A program made the translations under genes and the position numbers. Shown here one piece after another: positions 1 to 10,757 of a stretch of 64,000 nucleotides of DNA; the first letter of the stretch is position 1, and every line of letters begins with the position of its first letter. Source of the stretch: Tuctoria greenei (taxonomy: Eukaryota; Streptophyta; Magnoliopsida; Poales; Poaceae); assembly GCA_036927565.1 (NCBI GenBank), contig JAYESD010000001.1, forward strand, positions 253,485,097-253,549,096, written 5' to 3'. The notes under the pieces are model-generated. The model saw nothing but the letters and a program-made list of their open reading frames with translations, did not search any database and was not told where the DNA came from.

Positions 1-55
1 GACTGCCGTTCCCCATGCCATCCAATGGTCCATACAATATCAACAACACACCTAA

Positions 56-1200
56 TTATTCAGCTACGTTGCACGCATATTTGGCCTTTTGGTGGCACTG
101 TTGTTCTGCCATATTCTCGTATGGACCGGTCCTTAGATCTAAGAGCGGAGATGTCCACGTTGATACTTGATCTTCAACACTTCCGATAACCACATCGCTC
201 GTGCCAAGTTCTTTAAGTGCGGAGATAAAACTATTTACACATTGGCGACCTGTAAAGCCCTTTTTATTCTTGTTGTTGTCTGCATAGGAGGACTTGAACT
301 TTGTTTGCTTCTCATCACGGGAAGTAGGACCTGAAAGATTAGAGAAATCTATATGAAAATGTCATGTCTTACCACATTTGAAGCATCGTTGATAAATACT
401 ACTTCCTCTTCTTCGAGTTCTCACATTTTGCAATGCTTTTGAGAATCGAGTAGAAAGAAGTGCTAGCTCCTCCTCTGGAAACTCCTCAATCTGTTCAAGG
501 GTTAGAGAGGACAACAAAGCAAGTGTACCACATGATGAAGATTGGCTAGAGCTAGGCATTTGATGTTGAGAAACAAATGCAAGAGACTTTTTGGGGTTCT
601 TACATGAGATTATGTCAATTTCATGTGTTTTTAACTTGGAATATAGCACATATAATGTGAGTGTACTCATGATAGTGGACTCACGAATAGATGTAACATT
701 CATCTCCCAAATTGACATGTCTAATGCACTTAGTAATTGCCTAGCATTTTCAGCATCTAAAAAATTAACGTTGACACTACGCAAGAGCTGAGAATTTTGT
801 TAAAGCGAGAAAAGAGCTCATCGATTGACTCACCGGGTTGCATCTCAACGCACATGTATTCTTTCTTGAACATGTCTTGTCTCACCTCCTTGATAGTGTT
901 GGATCCTTCATGATAATCACATAGAGCTTTCCAAATATCGTATGCAGATCAGAGGTGTGCAACTCGATCGAATTTACTTTGAGTCAATCCTTGTATGATC
1001 AAGTTATGCGCCTTGTTGTTATTGTCGACATCTCTCATGTTCGTAGCGGTGAATTGATCGTTTGGCGGCACATTGTAAGGCTTGTACACCTTTTCCAATA
1101 TTTTGAAGCCTTGCACCTGGATGAAAGCCTCCATACGCACCTTCCCAACTGGAAAATCAATGCTTCTAAACACACAAGATTTTGTAGAGTATTTCTCCAT
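56..1200 (-). pseudogene. Broken Copia-type gag (UBN2-like), gag-only element
   Basis: The minus-strand protein matches the Copia-type gag (UBN2) pattern: an N-terminal MEKYSTKSCVF start, a helical capsid-like part, and a CCHC zinc knuckle beginning CFKCGKT. It is dead. A one-base loss near 785 shifts the frame relative to the sister copy at 15,501-16,641; a TGA lies at 949-951; and a TGA at 362-364 sits inside the zinc knuckle, between the second Cys and the His. Past that stop the same frame stays open to 56. The start is the ATG at 1200, 47 bases downstream of the primer binding site. No protease, integrase or reverse transcriptase follows, so the element was probably non-autonomous or has lost pol. 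Family identity is inferred from pattern, not a search. Confidence 0.75.
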
Positions 1201-1246
1201 GATGATTAGTCAAAACACGTGCAAATCACAAAGGTTAGAGCGTCGT

Positions 1247-1259
1247 GGCTCTGATACCA
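1247..1259 (-). other. tRNA-iMet primer binding site
   Basis: On the minus strand this reads TGGTATCAGAGCC, complementary to the 3' end of plant initiator tRNA-Met. It lies two bases inside the LTR edge, the position expected for minus-strand DNA priming, and fixes the orientation of this element. Confidence 0.85.
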
Positions 1260-1261
1260 AT

Positions 1262-2218
1262 TGTAGGATTGAAGAGCACTTGAAAAGCTACTAGAGTGGG
1301 TGAATGGTAGATGAAATTATTTTCAACGGAGGCAATGAAAACCCCACGACAGAAAATTAATCTGTTAAGAAACCATGTGTGCAACTGATCTAAACATGTT
1401 CAAATGTGAAAAAAGTAGTATATAATATAGAGAATAAAGTCACAAATACACGAAAACAAGAATCACAGAAAACCATAAAAAAGCTCAAGTTATGATCGAA
1501 AGATCGAACAAAGGTCAATCTATTATATCCGAGTAAAAACAGATCTACAACACTGCAGAGAAACTCGTGTACATTAGAAACCACAAACCCAATGATGGTG
1601 AAATTTTCACAGATGATAGATAAACAAGTTGTGAATACAACCCAAAAATAATCACATCAATTGGATCTATAAAACTCGAGTTACGATAAAAACACTTACA
1701 CAATATAGTGTTTTGCAAAAACTCAACGAGAAAAACTTGTCTAAAATAAGTAGGATGAACAAGGCACAAAAGCTCCTCTAAAGTACAAATTTTACTAATC
1801 AAAACACAAGAGGAACAGCCCAAAGTCGTCTCTCCACGAGCTCTGGCCTTCCTTGCTTTTATAACCAGCCCTAGGGCCAAGCCAATCTATACTAGGACTC
1901 CAATCCTACTTAGATTCAACTGAAACATTCCATAACTACTCAAGACTCTTCTATACGCAGATAGAAGGAATCTTAAGACTTCCAAACATTTTAGAAACGT
2001 CCTAAACATTCCTAAAATAACTCAAGTTCATGACCCACACGAAATCTAACCAAAACAAACTCCATACTTTCCATAAACGAACCATAACTACCTTAGCCGC
2101 AGCTTGAGGCATAATCCAGCTAGTTGGACCTTTCCTACTAATTATTTACGTCCACTTCTCTTCATCATGCCTTGGAACCATGTTGACACGTCCATGCACT
2201 CCTTGCACACATGCAAAC
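1262..2218 (-). mobile_element. 5' LTR remnant of the gag-only element, truncated
   Basis: The LTR ends (minus strand) in CCTACA just before the primer site. A TATA-like TTATAAAAGC lies at about 1857-1866 on the minus strand. The sequence aligns with LTR remnants at 5,653-7,376 and 16,703-17,663, but similarity to the 5,653 copy stops after CACACATGCAAAC near 2,218, where unrelated core sequence begins. The far (5') end of this LTR is therefore missing. The same truncation point is seen in the copy at 17,663. Confidence 0.75.
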
Positions 2219-2620
2219 AAAATCTTTTGCTAATGTTAAAAAACACCAAACTATCCTTTCATTCCCAGTTTTCTATATCTAGATGTTGCCTAACAGCTGC
2301 AACATGGAAATCATGTTCTCTATTAAATCTTCAAACATATTCTAACATTGAACCTCGTGAAGAGGTCATTATTTATGTGAATTTATAGTTTGAACTCTCT
2401 AATGTTTTTATCATTAGATAAGCTTTCATCATATTATTCATAACATTTGATCTATGTTATATATTGACGTGTTTGAGAAAGTAATGATGATAGAGGAAAT
2501 TATTGGTATTAGTATTCATTAGTAATTTTCTAACCATATGTATTGTCTCTTGGATACATCAGTTTTATTGTCTTCACACTATAACCTTTTAGTATTCCCA
2601 AATGATACTTGCTTTCTCCT

Positions 2621-2637
2621 CCCCCCCCCCCCCCCCC
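2621..2637. repeat. Poly-C tract (C17)
   Basis: Seventeen C in a row; the duplicate at 49,847 has fifteen. This accounts for the first 2-base change in offset between the two large copies. Confidence 0.95.
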
Positions 2638-2874
2638 GCCCTAAGCTTACATTCAAGTTGTTTCAAAGTTATATTACATGAAATATGGATTCCATATTTC
2701 TACATATATATTTATCATATATTTCTGCAACCACAATCAATTTTCTTACCTTATAAGTCATTTTCAGGAAATTTTCACTTTGCCTAGGCATTTCAGATTC
2801 TTTAAAAAAAACTTTTTTGCTTACAAAATCCCGTTCCTTTTTATTTATGAAACTGTGTTCACGTGTTTCTGTGT

Positions 2875-2916
2875 TTGTGTGTGTGTGTGTGTGAGTGTGT
2901 GTGTGTGTGTGCGCGT
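2875..2916. repeat. TG microsatellite
   Basis: Imperfect (TG)n with one GA interruption and a GCGCG end. The duplicate at about 50,100-50,138 lacks the interruption and differs in length by two bases. Related TG/CA tracts occur in the other core copies near 20,520, 20,690 and 21,376. Confidence 0.95.
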
Positions 2917-3284
2917 GATGTTCTTATTATGTAACAAATGCTCATTTGTAATAGGAGCTGAAAGTGGCAAATGTTATAAGACAGCTTCATGTATTTTTCT
3001 ATGTTCAACATTTTACCCTCTTCTTAATATGTAATCATCCAACGATTGTTATGTTACATAAACAATGTTTTAATACATCACTAATGTATGCACATGATGA
3101 ACCAGACTGCGGCCCCACCCCACCCACACCCATGCTGCCTCAAGGCGCAGCTCGGAGGTGAGATCTATCCCCTACTACGCAACTAAATCTGCATTTTAAT
3201 TGTTTCCGAGGACTCTGGTACATCAAATCGCTGATGGATTTTCAATCATCTTATTTTGTAAGTAATATTTTTCAATTAGCTGAA

Positions 3285-3326
3285 AAATCACATCTGATTT
3301 GAATCTGTTTAAATCAGAGGTGATTT
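3285..3326. repeat. Imperfect hairpin, 16-base arms
   Basis: AAATCACATCTGATTT and AAATCAGAGGTGATTT pair over 16 bases with one mismatch around a 10-base loop. Only one arm is kept in the inverted core copy near 45,500, next to the end of a CACTA element. Not followed by a T tract and not a terminator; possibly an old transposon end. Confidence 0.7.
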
Positions 3327-4222
3327 AATTCGACAAACAAATCTCATTGATGTTTTAGAAGGTATGGTTTTTGCGCGAGCTCCACGAGCTCCGACCATAG
3401 AAGGAGAATCTAGAAGTAGTAGGTCGGCTCGATAGTAGTAGCGGAAGAAATAACAAAGATGATAGGTGGAGTGGTATGGATCCCACAAATAGACCAGCCA
3501 AAGAATGGTGGGAGGTGGGGGAGTTTGTAGTGGGAGGGGGCAACGCTGGGGAACTTGTTGAGAATGACCAGGGGAAGGGCGTAAGGTGACCAACGTGGGT
3601 GAGAGAATCAGGTGACAGAGATAGAGAGAGGAGTCTTATGCAGGTTGAAGGTCATTAAGTATCTGTTCAATGCCAAATAGATAGTTAACAGACGTTCACA
3701 AATAAATCATAGATTTAAGTCAACTAAAACTGAAATGTATTATGACAAAGACAGCTATTTTGAACTAGATTTTCTGTCCTCATTTATTTTATAACAGAAG
3801 AAGTATTTATTATTAGGGGTGCTCATAGGACAGAATTTTGATTTCTTTGTTTCAGTTAGTGCGGGTGCCAAGGATGAATCGGGGCCAGGGTGGTGACATG
3901 TTCTATGTTTTTTCTTTTCTTTTGGTGATTCTGAATGCCTCGATGTTGTTAAGGTAACTGCTTGCATGCTGCTTCGCGCGTGCTTTCTTGGAGGTAGTAA
4001 TTTCCTACCGTCGTTGGAAGGTTGGTTTATAAGTAGAACGCATCAAGGCTGCTCAGCTTCGATCATGGCATGTCGTTGTCCTTTCTGGTGCTAGCAGGCT
4101 AACTCTAGAAACTCATGATTTGCATGAACGAGACATGTTGTAGCTCTAATTGTGGATCTGCATCGCTTTACGGGCCGCTAATAGTGCGACCATAACAAAA
4201 GGGTTGGAATTTTTTACCAGGA

Positions 4223-5560
4223 CACTACAAGAATCTGTCAATAGGGCGTCAGGGAAATTATAACCATTAGAGCCATCGAACTTAAATAGTCTAACACCGT
4301 CGGTTTAGTTTCCCCAATGGCAAAAAATATATAACTGTCGGTCCTTTTGTGGCGGCCGACGACCATAATAATTTACGTCGGTTCCTCCAAAAATCTCGAC
4401 GGCCTTACCTAAAGGCGTCAGTTTCTCCCCCCAGAACGACGGTCATATGTTGGACCTGGCACCCCCTGAAAACAGCCTCTCCCGCCCAAACATTAAAACC
4501 GCCGGTTTGCAGTGTTGCCTAATGTTTGTAGACTATAGCTGTCGGCTTCAGATTCTAAGCTGACGGCTACATCTGTTGGCCCCCGATTCTCTCTCGTAAC
4601 CTACAAATTTTCAATCCTCTACACAGTCCCTCTTTTTGATATTCCCACTACTTGCAAACTGCGAAACCTAACCGCACACTACCTAAACCGCGCCACCCCA
4701 CACTTGCCCACTTCTAGCCGCACACCACCAGCCGCCGTCGCACACCACCAGAATGGAGAACCTCCTGCGGGAGATCCTGCTTCCTTGGTCCTGCAGGAGA
4801 TCCTGCTTCCTTGGTGGCAGAGACCTCCGCTTGGTTGGCCCTTGGCGACGACAACCTCCTGTAGAAGATCCTGCTCTGTGTCGGCCTCCCCACCAGCCTC
4901 CTCTAGGGCGCCCTCGTTTGCCATTAATGGTACCTCCATGCCTCCGGCCCGGTCTTCCTCCACCGCTTCCAGGTACGCCACCCGCATTGTGCATCCTCTG
5001 AGTCTACCTCACCTCCGAGGCGCTTGGACGTTTGCGGTTCGTTTCAGTCCACCCGCTGTTACTGGATCGGAGATCAACACCGCTGCAACCCACCAGGCCA
5101 GCGCCTTCTTTGCCGATGCCTGAGGGGTCCTCTACAGACTCCATCCTTGACACCCGCGGCGGCTGCCTCCTCGTCTCAACTCTCGACGACCGCTATGAGT
5201 CAACGGAGCTCATGTGCTCCCTTGTCGGTACAGTGATTCCCAACAGTGTGGATGGGTTGTCGTGGGTGAACTTTGTCGTCTCCTCGTCCCCTTCGCCAAT
5301 GAGTCAGGGCCGCGCTAGACGTCTGGTAAGCTTCGCATTAAAAAAATAAAAAAGTGTTGACGATCTCTCAATCCAACGAGTGAGTATGAATTCACGGTTA
5401 AAAAAATAAAAACATGGTAGCAAGCTCCAGAGGAATCCAATGAACGAGCATGAGTTACTTGAAGTGCGGTTAAACAAATGAAAATGTATTGGTTAAAGGT
5501 GTCAGGTGAGATGGACAGCCGACGGTTTTATGCCAATAAAGCTGCCGGTGAGCCCCAAGG
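4223..5560 (+). mobile_element. Truncated CACTA transposon (left end present)
   Basis: Begins CACTACAAGAATCTG, the usual CACTA terminal motif, preceded by the 3-base target sequence GGA. Subterminal repeats built on GCCGACGG and CGTCGG follow. The complete sister at 18,751-20,307 ends in TTTTAGTG followed by GGA; this copy stops at about 5,560 after GAGCCCCAAG, where the start of another element's gag and LTR has been joined. No transposase; it carries a GC-rich gene-like fragment. Confidence 0.85.
4740..5349 (+). pseudogene. Captured gene-like fragment inside CACTA
   Basis: GC-rich segment between the AT-rich subterminal regions. One frame from the ATG at 5116 (MPEGSSTDSILDTRGGCLL, continuing to SVDGLSWVNF) is open and keeps the same reading in the diverged sister at 19,609-19,818, while other frames do not. 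A weak resemblance to the DARGG-type segment of grass F-box/DUF proteins is only a guess. Capture of host gene pieces is common in CACTA and Mutator-like elements. Upstream ORFs starting MENLLREILLPW are also open in both copies, but the Leu/Pro/Arg-rich composition suggests a GC-rich non-coding frame. Confidence 0.4.
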
Positions 5561-7376
5561 ACACACAAAATATTGTAGAGTATTTATCCATGTTGATTAG
5601 TCAAAACACGTGCAAATCACAAAGGTTAGTGCACCGTGGCTCTAATACCAATTGTAGGATCGAAGAGCACGTGAAAAGCTACTAGAGGTGGGTGAATGGT
5701 AGATGAAAACTTTTTCAATGGAGGCAATGAAAACCCCATGACAAAAAATTAATCTGTTAAGAAACCATGTGTGCAAGTGATCTAAACATGTTCAACCGTG
5801 ACAAAAGTAGCATATATTTTAGAGAATAAAGTCACAAAGACACGACAACAAGAATAATAGAAAACCGTCAAGAAAAACTCAAGTTATGATCGATAGATCG
5901 AACAAAGGTCAATCTATTCTATCCGAGTAAAAACAGATCTACAACACTGCAAAGAAACTCATGTACATTAGAAAAAACAAATCCAATGATGGTGAAATTT
6001 TCACAGATGATAGATAAACAAGTTTTGAAGAAAACCAAAAATAACCACGTCAATTGGATCTGTAAAACTTGAGTTATGATAAAAACACTAACACAACATA
6101 GTGCTGTGTAGAAACTCGACGAGAAAAACTTGTCTGAAACAAGTCAGACGAACAAGGCACAAAATCTCCTCTAAAATATGAATTTTATTGATTAAAACAC
6201 AATAGGAACAGACCAAAGTCGTCTCTCCACTAGCTCTGGCCATCCTTGCATTTATAACCAGCCCTAAGGCCAAGCCAATCCAAACTAGGACTCCAATCCT
6301 ACTCAGTTTCAACTGAAACATTCCATAACTGTTCAAGACTCTTCTATACGTAGATAGAAGGAATCTGAAGACTTTCAAACACCTTAGAAACTTCCTAAAC
6401 ATTCCTAACATTACTCAACTTCGTGACCCACTCCTAAACATTCCTAAACCAAAACAAACTCCAAACTTTCCATAAACGAACCATAACTACCTTAGCCGCA
6501 GCCTGAGGCATAATCCAGCTAGTTGGACCTTTCCTACTAATTATTTACGTCCACTTCGCTTCATCACGCCTTGGAACTATGTTGCCACGTCCATGCACTC
6601 CTTTCACACATGCAAACACCTTCCAACAATATCCACGATACCTTCATATGCATTGTTCTTGCTCCAAACATGTTCTGTGACCTCCCGATCAACTCAACCA
6701 CAATTCCTCCAGAACTTGGTTGTTGAACCTCATCTTCTCCCTAAGACTAGTTCAATGGATCCTGTCACGAGCCATGTCTTGACCTCAAACAACACCTGCA
6801 CATGAACAAACAACCAATTCTTCCGAGCACAAGTCCTCGACTTTACTCTCGTTAGTCCAAAAACCACAACACCTTACGTGAGCACCTCACATAAGCATGT
6901 TGCAAACCATATCAAAACATTAACCACTGTAAAGATCCATAACAGTTCAAAAACTTAGTAAAATAATACTAAGCAAACTTCCCATAAGCCAAAAAACAAG
7001 TTTGAAACATTGAAGTTAAAAGCAGGACCATTTTGATCTTTCCGCGGACCTCGCCAAAGCTAACCAGACGTTGTGTCAGACCTAGTCAGAGCTAACTGGA
7101 CCTTGCGAAAGCTAACCGGACCTAGCCAAAGCTAACTGGACCTTGCGCCGGACCTAGCCAATGTTTGCTAGACCTTGCACTGGACCTACCAAGAACATGT
7201 GGGACCTATCATCGGACCTTGCCGGAGCTACCCAAAACAGGCCGGACCTATTGTCGAACCTTGTTGGAGCTACCCAAAACATGTCAGACCTATTGTCGGA
7301 CCTTGTCAAAACATGTCGGAAATATTCAAAAACTTTATCGTAATAGCCAATGTATTCAGCACACATAGGTCACACA
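5561..7376 (-). mobile_element. LTR retroelement remnant: gag start, PBS and a longer LTR
   Basis: Minus strand: gag ATG at about 5591 (MDKYSTIFCV), cut off at 5,561 by the CACTA join; primer site TGGTATTAGAGCC at 5638-5650 with one change from consensus; and an LTR from 5,653 rightward. It belongs to the same family as the LTRs at 1,262 and 16,703 but continues past their truncation point near 6,618. The right edge is placed at about 7,376 because the next LTR starts at 7,385; that edge is uncertain. The TATA region near 6,250 has lost a base relative to the sister copies. Confidence 0.65.
7045..7322. repeat. Degenerate minisatellite (GGACCTNGCC / AAAGCTAACC units)
   Basis: About a dozen imperfect units mixing GGACCTTGC, AGCTAACCGG and GAGCTACCCAAAACA at irregular 17-35 base spacing. 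It lies where the U3 region of the minus-strand LTR would be. The open frames through it in three phases are a by-product of the repeat, not genes. Confidence 0.75.
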
Positions 7377-7649
7377 TTGGAAGGTGAAAGTGCATCTAGG
7401 ACTCCCTTGTGGGTTTTGGATGATTTATGACAAGCAATTGGGATCCTAACCTTTTTGTTGAGATGAATGCATGCCAATAATGAAAAATGAGCAACATACC
7501 AAAAAAGAAGGGATAATGAGGAGCAAAGTGAACTTGAGGTCAAGGAAAAGAAATAGTAGATTATTGTGTATGAAGTGTGTTAAGAAAACACACCCAAGAG
7601 CTCAATCATATTTAAGCACACACACATATTGCACAAAGTTACACAGGAC

Positions 7650-8130
7650 CGGACTAGTCCGATATCAACCGGACTAGTCCGATATCCTTTCTGCACCAGA
7701 TCGGACAAGTCCGATATCTGTCGGACTAGTCTGATATCTTTCTGACTTGAGTCGGACTAGTCCTCCTCAGGGCGGACTAGTCCTCAACACACTTCACAAG
7801 TCACACAAAATCGGACAAGTCCGTTGTTAACCGGACTAGTCCGATATTCATTCTGATCCACTTCGGACAAGTCCGATGTTTACACGGACTAGTCCGAAAT
7901 ACCCACTGATCTAAATCGGACAAGTCCTCCAAGTGCGGACTTGTCATCCAACACACTTAGGTTTTCATATGTCTGGACAAGTCCGATGGCTATCGGACTA
8001 GTCCAAAGATTTCCAGTAGTGAAATCGGACAAGTCCGTTTTCGACCGGACTAGTCCGGTATTTCGGGACACTTAGGGTTTTCTACACACAGCACACCGGA
8101 CTACTCCGGTGACCACCACGGACTAGTCCG
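7650..8130. repeat. Array of 18 palindromic CGGACTAGTCCG-type motifs in U3
   Basis: By eye, eighteen copies of CGGAC(T/A)AGTCCG and close variants, seven of them the perfect 12-base palindrome CGGACTAGTCCG, spaced about 17-40 bases apart, often in pairs. The first is at 7650-7661 and the last at 8119-8130, ending just upstream of the TATA box. Two more perfect copies lie at 8806-8817 and 8826-8837 in the downstream part of the LTR. The intervening sequence is not repeated, so this is a motif array rather than a satellite. Confidence 0.9.
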
Positions 8131-8168
8131 ATTTTTCTGAACCCTAACGGTCACTTTTAGAAACCACA

Positions 8169-8176
8169 TATAAATA
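8169..8176 (+). promoter_or_regulatory. LTR TATA box (TATAAATA)
   Basis: TATAAATA about 40 bases after the palindrome array and before a pyrimidine-rich stretch suited to transcription start near 8,200. Placement inside a defined LTR supports it as the retrotransposon promoter. Confidence 0.7.
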
Positions 8177-8928
8177 GAGGTGCACGGCCCACTTTTACAC
8201 TCTCTCGAACCCTAGCGCCGTCACAACTCCCATGAGACTCGGAAACCACCTCTCTCCATGAAATTAAGTGCAAAATCGATCAATCCTTTGAGGATCACTT
8301 CTAGATCATTGGAGAGACACTTGGCACACATCATTGAGCTCTTGGTTTGAATCTCTAACACACTCCTGTGTTTCAATTGTAATTTCTGTGTGTGTTTTTG
8401 GTGGCATTGTGATTTGTAATCTAAGGGAGCTCTCAACGTGTGAGAACGCCCCTTGAATTTGGTTATTCACCCCGTTGTGATTAGTGGAAGAGGGTTGGCC
8501 TTCGTGGCGATCCGATGAGGGTAGGGTTGGAGAAGACCCGGTCCTTTTGTGGGCTCCTCAACGTGGATGTAGGTTGCCTTCGTGGTAGCCGAACCACGGG
8601 ATAACTCGTGTGTCTTGTCCTTTTTGTGTTCATCACTCAAATTGATCTACTTACTCTAGGGTTTGATACTCATTGTTCAATTTACATTAATTGTGATACA
8701 ATCCAATATATAACTGTTAAACTGTTGTTTGATTCTATATTTCCGCTGCATACATTAAAGAATCAACCTAATCGATTAATCTTGATCAACTTAGTCTGTG
8801 AACATCGGACTAGTCCGCACTTTACCGGACTAGTCCGATTTCTATGGTATTGAACTTGTTGTTGAGTGTTGCAGGATTTGACAAAAATTCAAAAGGCCTA
8901 TTCACCCCCCACTAGGCCTACATTCAAT

Positions 8929-9192
8929 TGGTATCAGAGCGGGTTCTTCAAGAAAGAGTCTAACCACTCGAAGAGATCATGTCGGACATGAAGGACGTCC
9001 ACAAAATCAACAACCAAGAGGAAGTCAACAACGACAAGACCCACAAACTGGAGAAGTACCTCGAAGACATTCAAGACTTCGAGGACGATGATGAGGAGAC
9101 ACTGGAGCTAAAGGCGCTCCTCAGAAAGAAGGCACTTTCAAAAGGGAAAGCGAAAGTTGAAGAGAAGAAGAAGGGGAGTAGTCACACCCTCC
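8929..9192 (+). pseudogene. tRNA-iMet primer site and truncated Copia gag start
   Basis: TGGTATCAGAGC at 8929-8940 is the primer site of the plus-strand element. An ATG at 8979 opens a charged frame (MSDMKDVHKINN, then acidic EDDDEE and basic KKKALSKGK stretches). It is read for about 70 codons before sequence from an oppositely oriented Copia element begins near 9,176-9,192. Only the extreme N-terminus of gag survives; its function cannot be read from so short a piece. Confidence 0.65.
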
Positions 9193-10230
9193 GTTGATGT
9201 CCTTGGTGAAGAGTGTAGTGTCCACCCTCCCGATCTTGAATCCTTGCATGATGAGGAAATCCCGTAGTCATTCGTACCACGCCCTAGGTGCTTGCTTGAG
9301 CCCATAGAGCGCCTTGTGCAACCTATACACATGATTAGGATTCCTCGGATCTTCAAACCCGGGAGGTTTTTCAACATAAACAAGCTCGTTAATGTAACCA
9401 TTAAGAAAGGCACTTTTCACATCCATTTGATAAAGTCTAATACTATGATGTGATGCAAAGGCAAGAAGTACACGGATGGCTTCTAGCCGGGCGACCGGGG
9501 CAAATGTCTCCCCAAAATCTAGTCCTTCAACTTGTGAGAACCCTTTGGCCACAAGTCTTGTCTTGTTGCGGACCACAACGCCATTCTCGTCTTGTTTGTT
9601 GCGGTACACCCACTTTGTTCCGATGACGTTCTTGTCCTTGGGTCGCTCCTCCAACACCTAAACATCATTTCGGATGAAGTTGTTGACTTCTTCTTGCATA
9701 GCCATCACCCAATTTGGGTCTTGGAGTGCTTCCTCAATGTGAGTGGGTTCTACACACGAAACAAACGAGTAGTGCTCACAAAATGAAGCGAAATGGCGAG
9801 AACATGTACTTACACCCCTTGACGGATTTCCAATGATTTGATCCATTGTATGCACCTTGGAGATGCGTCCATTCCTCATAAGTGGTTGTGAAGCACTTGG
9901 CGATCGTGATGCATGTTGCTCCTCTTGTGGTTGGACTTGATCAAGGACTTGATCAAGGACTTCTTCTTATTCTTCTTGATGTTGTTGTGCTTGTGAGTCT
10001 TGAGTTGGCAATGGATCATCCTTCTCTTCTTCGTCAACTTGAGGCGCCATAGAGGTGTTGTTGTTCGGACTTGAGGCTCCCCCTTGATCATGGCTCTCCT
10101 CAACTTCGGGCTTGATGTCTCCAATGGTCATGTTCTTCATGGCTTCTCGTAGAGGCTCATCATCTATTTCATCATGACCAAAACTCTCCTCTTGGGAGCC
10201 ATTAGTCTCATCAAACTCAACATCACAACT
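9193..10230 (-). pseudogene. Copia reverse transcriptase N-part and linker, broken
   Basis: The minus-strand frame contains the hallmark start of Copia RT (RVT_2): KNVIGTKWVYRNK, RLVAKGFSQVEG, FAPVARLEAIR, QMDVKSAFLNG and LYGLKQAPRAWYE. Translation is broken by stops at 9265-9267 (right after WYE), 9658-9660 and about 9966-9968, each one base from a sense codon. RT sequence ends at about 9,193, before the YVDD catalytic motif, where the plus-strand gag piece is fused. The linker between integrase and RT is acidic and Gln-rich. It belongs to the element whose gag is at 11,109-13,235 and cannot be functional. Confidence 0.85.
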
Positions 10231-10238
10231 TTCCTCAA

Positions 10239-10757
10239 CTAAACCGGAGGTTTGGTTGAATACTCGATATGCTTTTGATTTGATGCATAACCAAGGAATA
10301 TGCCAGCATCACATCTTCTTTCAAACTTACCGAGCCTTTTCTTGCGGTAGATGTAGCACTTGCATCCAAAGACTCGAAAGTAGGAGATGTTGGGCTTTCT
10401 CCCAATGAGAAGCTCGTACGGGGTCTTTTGAAGTAGGCGATGTAGGTAGACCCTATTTGCGGCATGGCACGCCGTGTTGATCGCTTCGGCCCAAAACTTC
10501 TCCGACGTGTCGTAGTCATCAAGCATTGCTCTTGCAAGAGTGATGAGTGTCTTGTTCTTCCTTTCAACGACACCGTTTTGTTGAGGAGTGTATGTGGCTG
10601 AAAACTCATGTTTCACGCCGGTCACCATCCCAAGCTTGAATGACTTCATGAGTTTGCTCATCCCTATGTGCGCTATGCGTTGGTGCCATAGCCAACCCAA
10701 GCTTGTCTTAGTGAAAAGACAAGTGGTCAAGCTAGCATTCTTGTTGGCGAAGTCCAT
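10239..10757 (-). pseudogene. Copia integrase with internal deletion
   Basis: Starts with the pre-integrase zinc-binding HQRIAHIGMSKLMKS segment and jumps directly to KHEFSATYTPQQNGVVERKN, the end of the integrase core that carries the third acidic residue. The stretch holding the first two catalytic Asp residues (roughly 150 residues in relatives) is absent although the frame is kept. The downstream part (ANRVYLHRLLQKTPYE, FRVFGCKCYI) is the usual post-core region. The frame is lost near 10,260. At 10,599 the duplicate differs by T to C. Confidence 0.85.

Larger units (their letters stand above)
2219..4219. other. Unclassified 2-kb repeated core, no gene recognised
   Basis: AT-rich sequence found at four other places: 17,664-18,747 (about 900 bases shorter), 49,445-51,441 (identical duplicate), and inverted pieces around 21,300-21,664 with 42,249-42,545, and at 45,021-45,525. 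It contains a poly-C tract, a TG microsatellite and a hairpin, listed separately. ORFs across it are short and not conserved between copies. GTGAGA near 3,160 and TTTGTTTCAG near 3,855 resemble splice sites and could mark a captured exon pair, but no protein is recognised. Confidence 0.5.
7385..8926 (+). mobile_element. Copia-type 5' LTR, plus strand
   Basis: Starts TGAAAGTGCATCTAGG, a start typical of grass Maximus/SIRE-like Copia LTRs, and ends about two bases before a tRNA-iMet primer site. A TATA box and a long array of palindromic motifs are listed separately. The end could be 8,922 (CTACA) or 8,926 (TTCA); the latter leaves the usual two-base gap to the primer site. No matching 3' LTR is present in the window. 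Confidence 0.8.

Noticed and set aside
7154..7387. ORFs of 60-70 codons in four frames
   Set aside because: They are created by the minisatellite period and not by coding constraint.
7650..8130. CRISPR-like array (short repeats with unique spacers)
   Set aside because: Repeats are 12 bases and variable, spacing is irregular, there is no cas gene, and the array lies inside a plant Copia LTR upstream of a TATA box.
9876..10124. Lys/His-rich minus-strand ORF in the Copia linker
   Set aside because: Shadow frame; the linker's real frame is in phase with RT and is acidic and Gln-rich.
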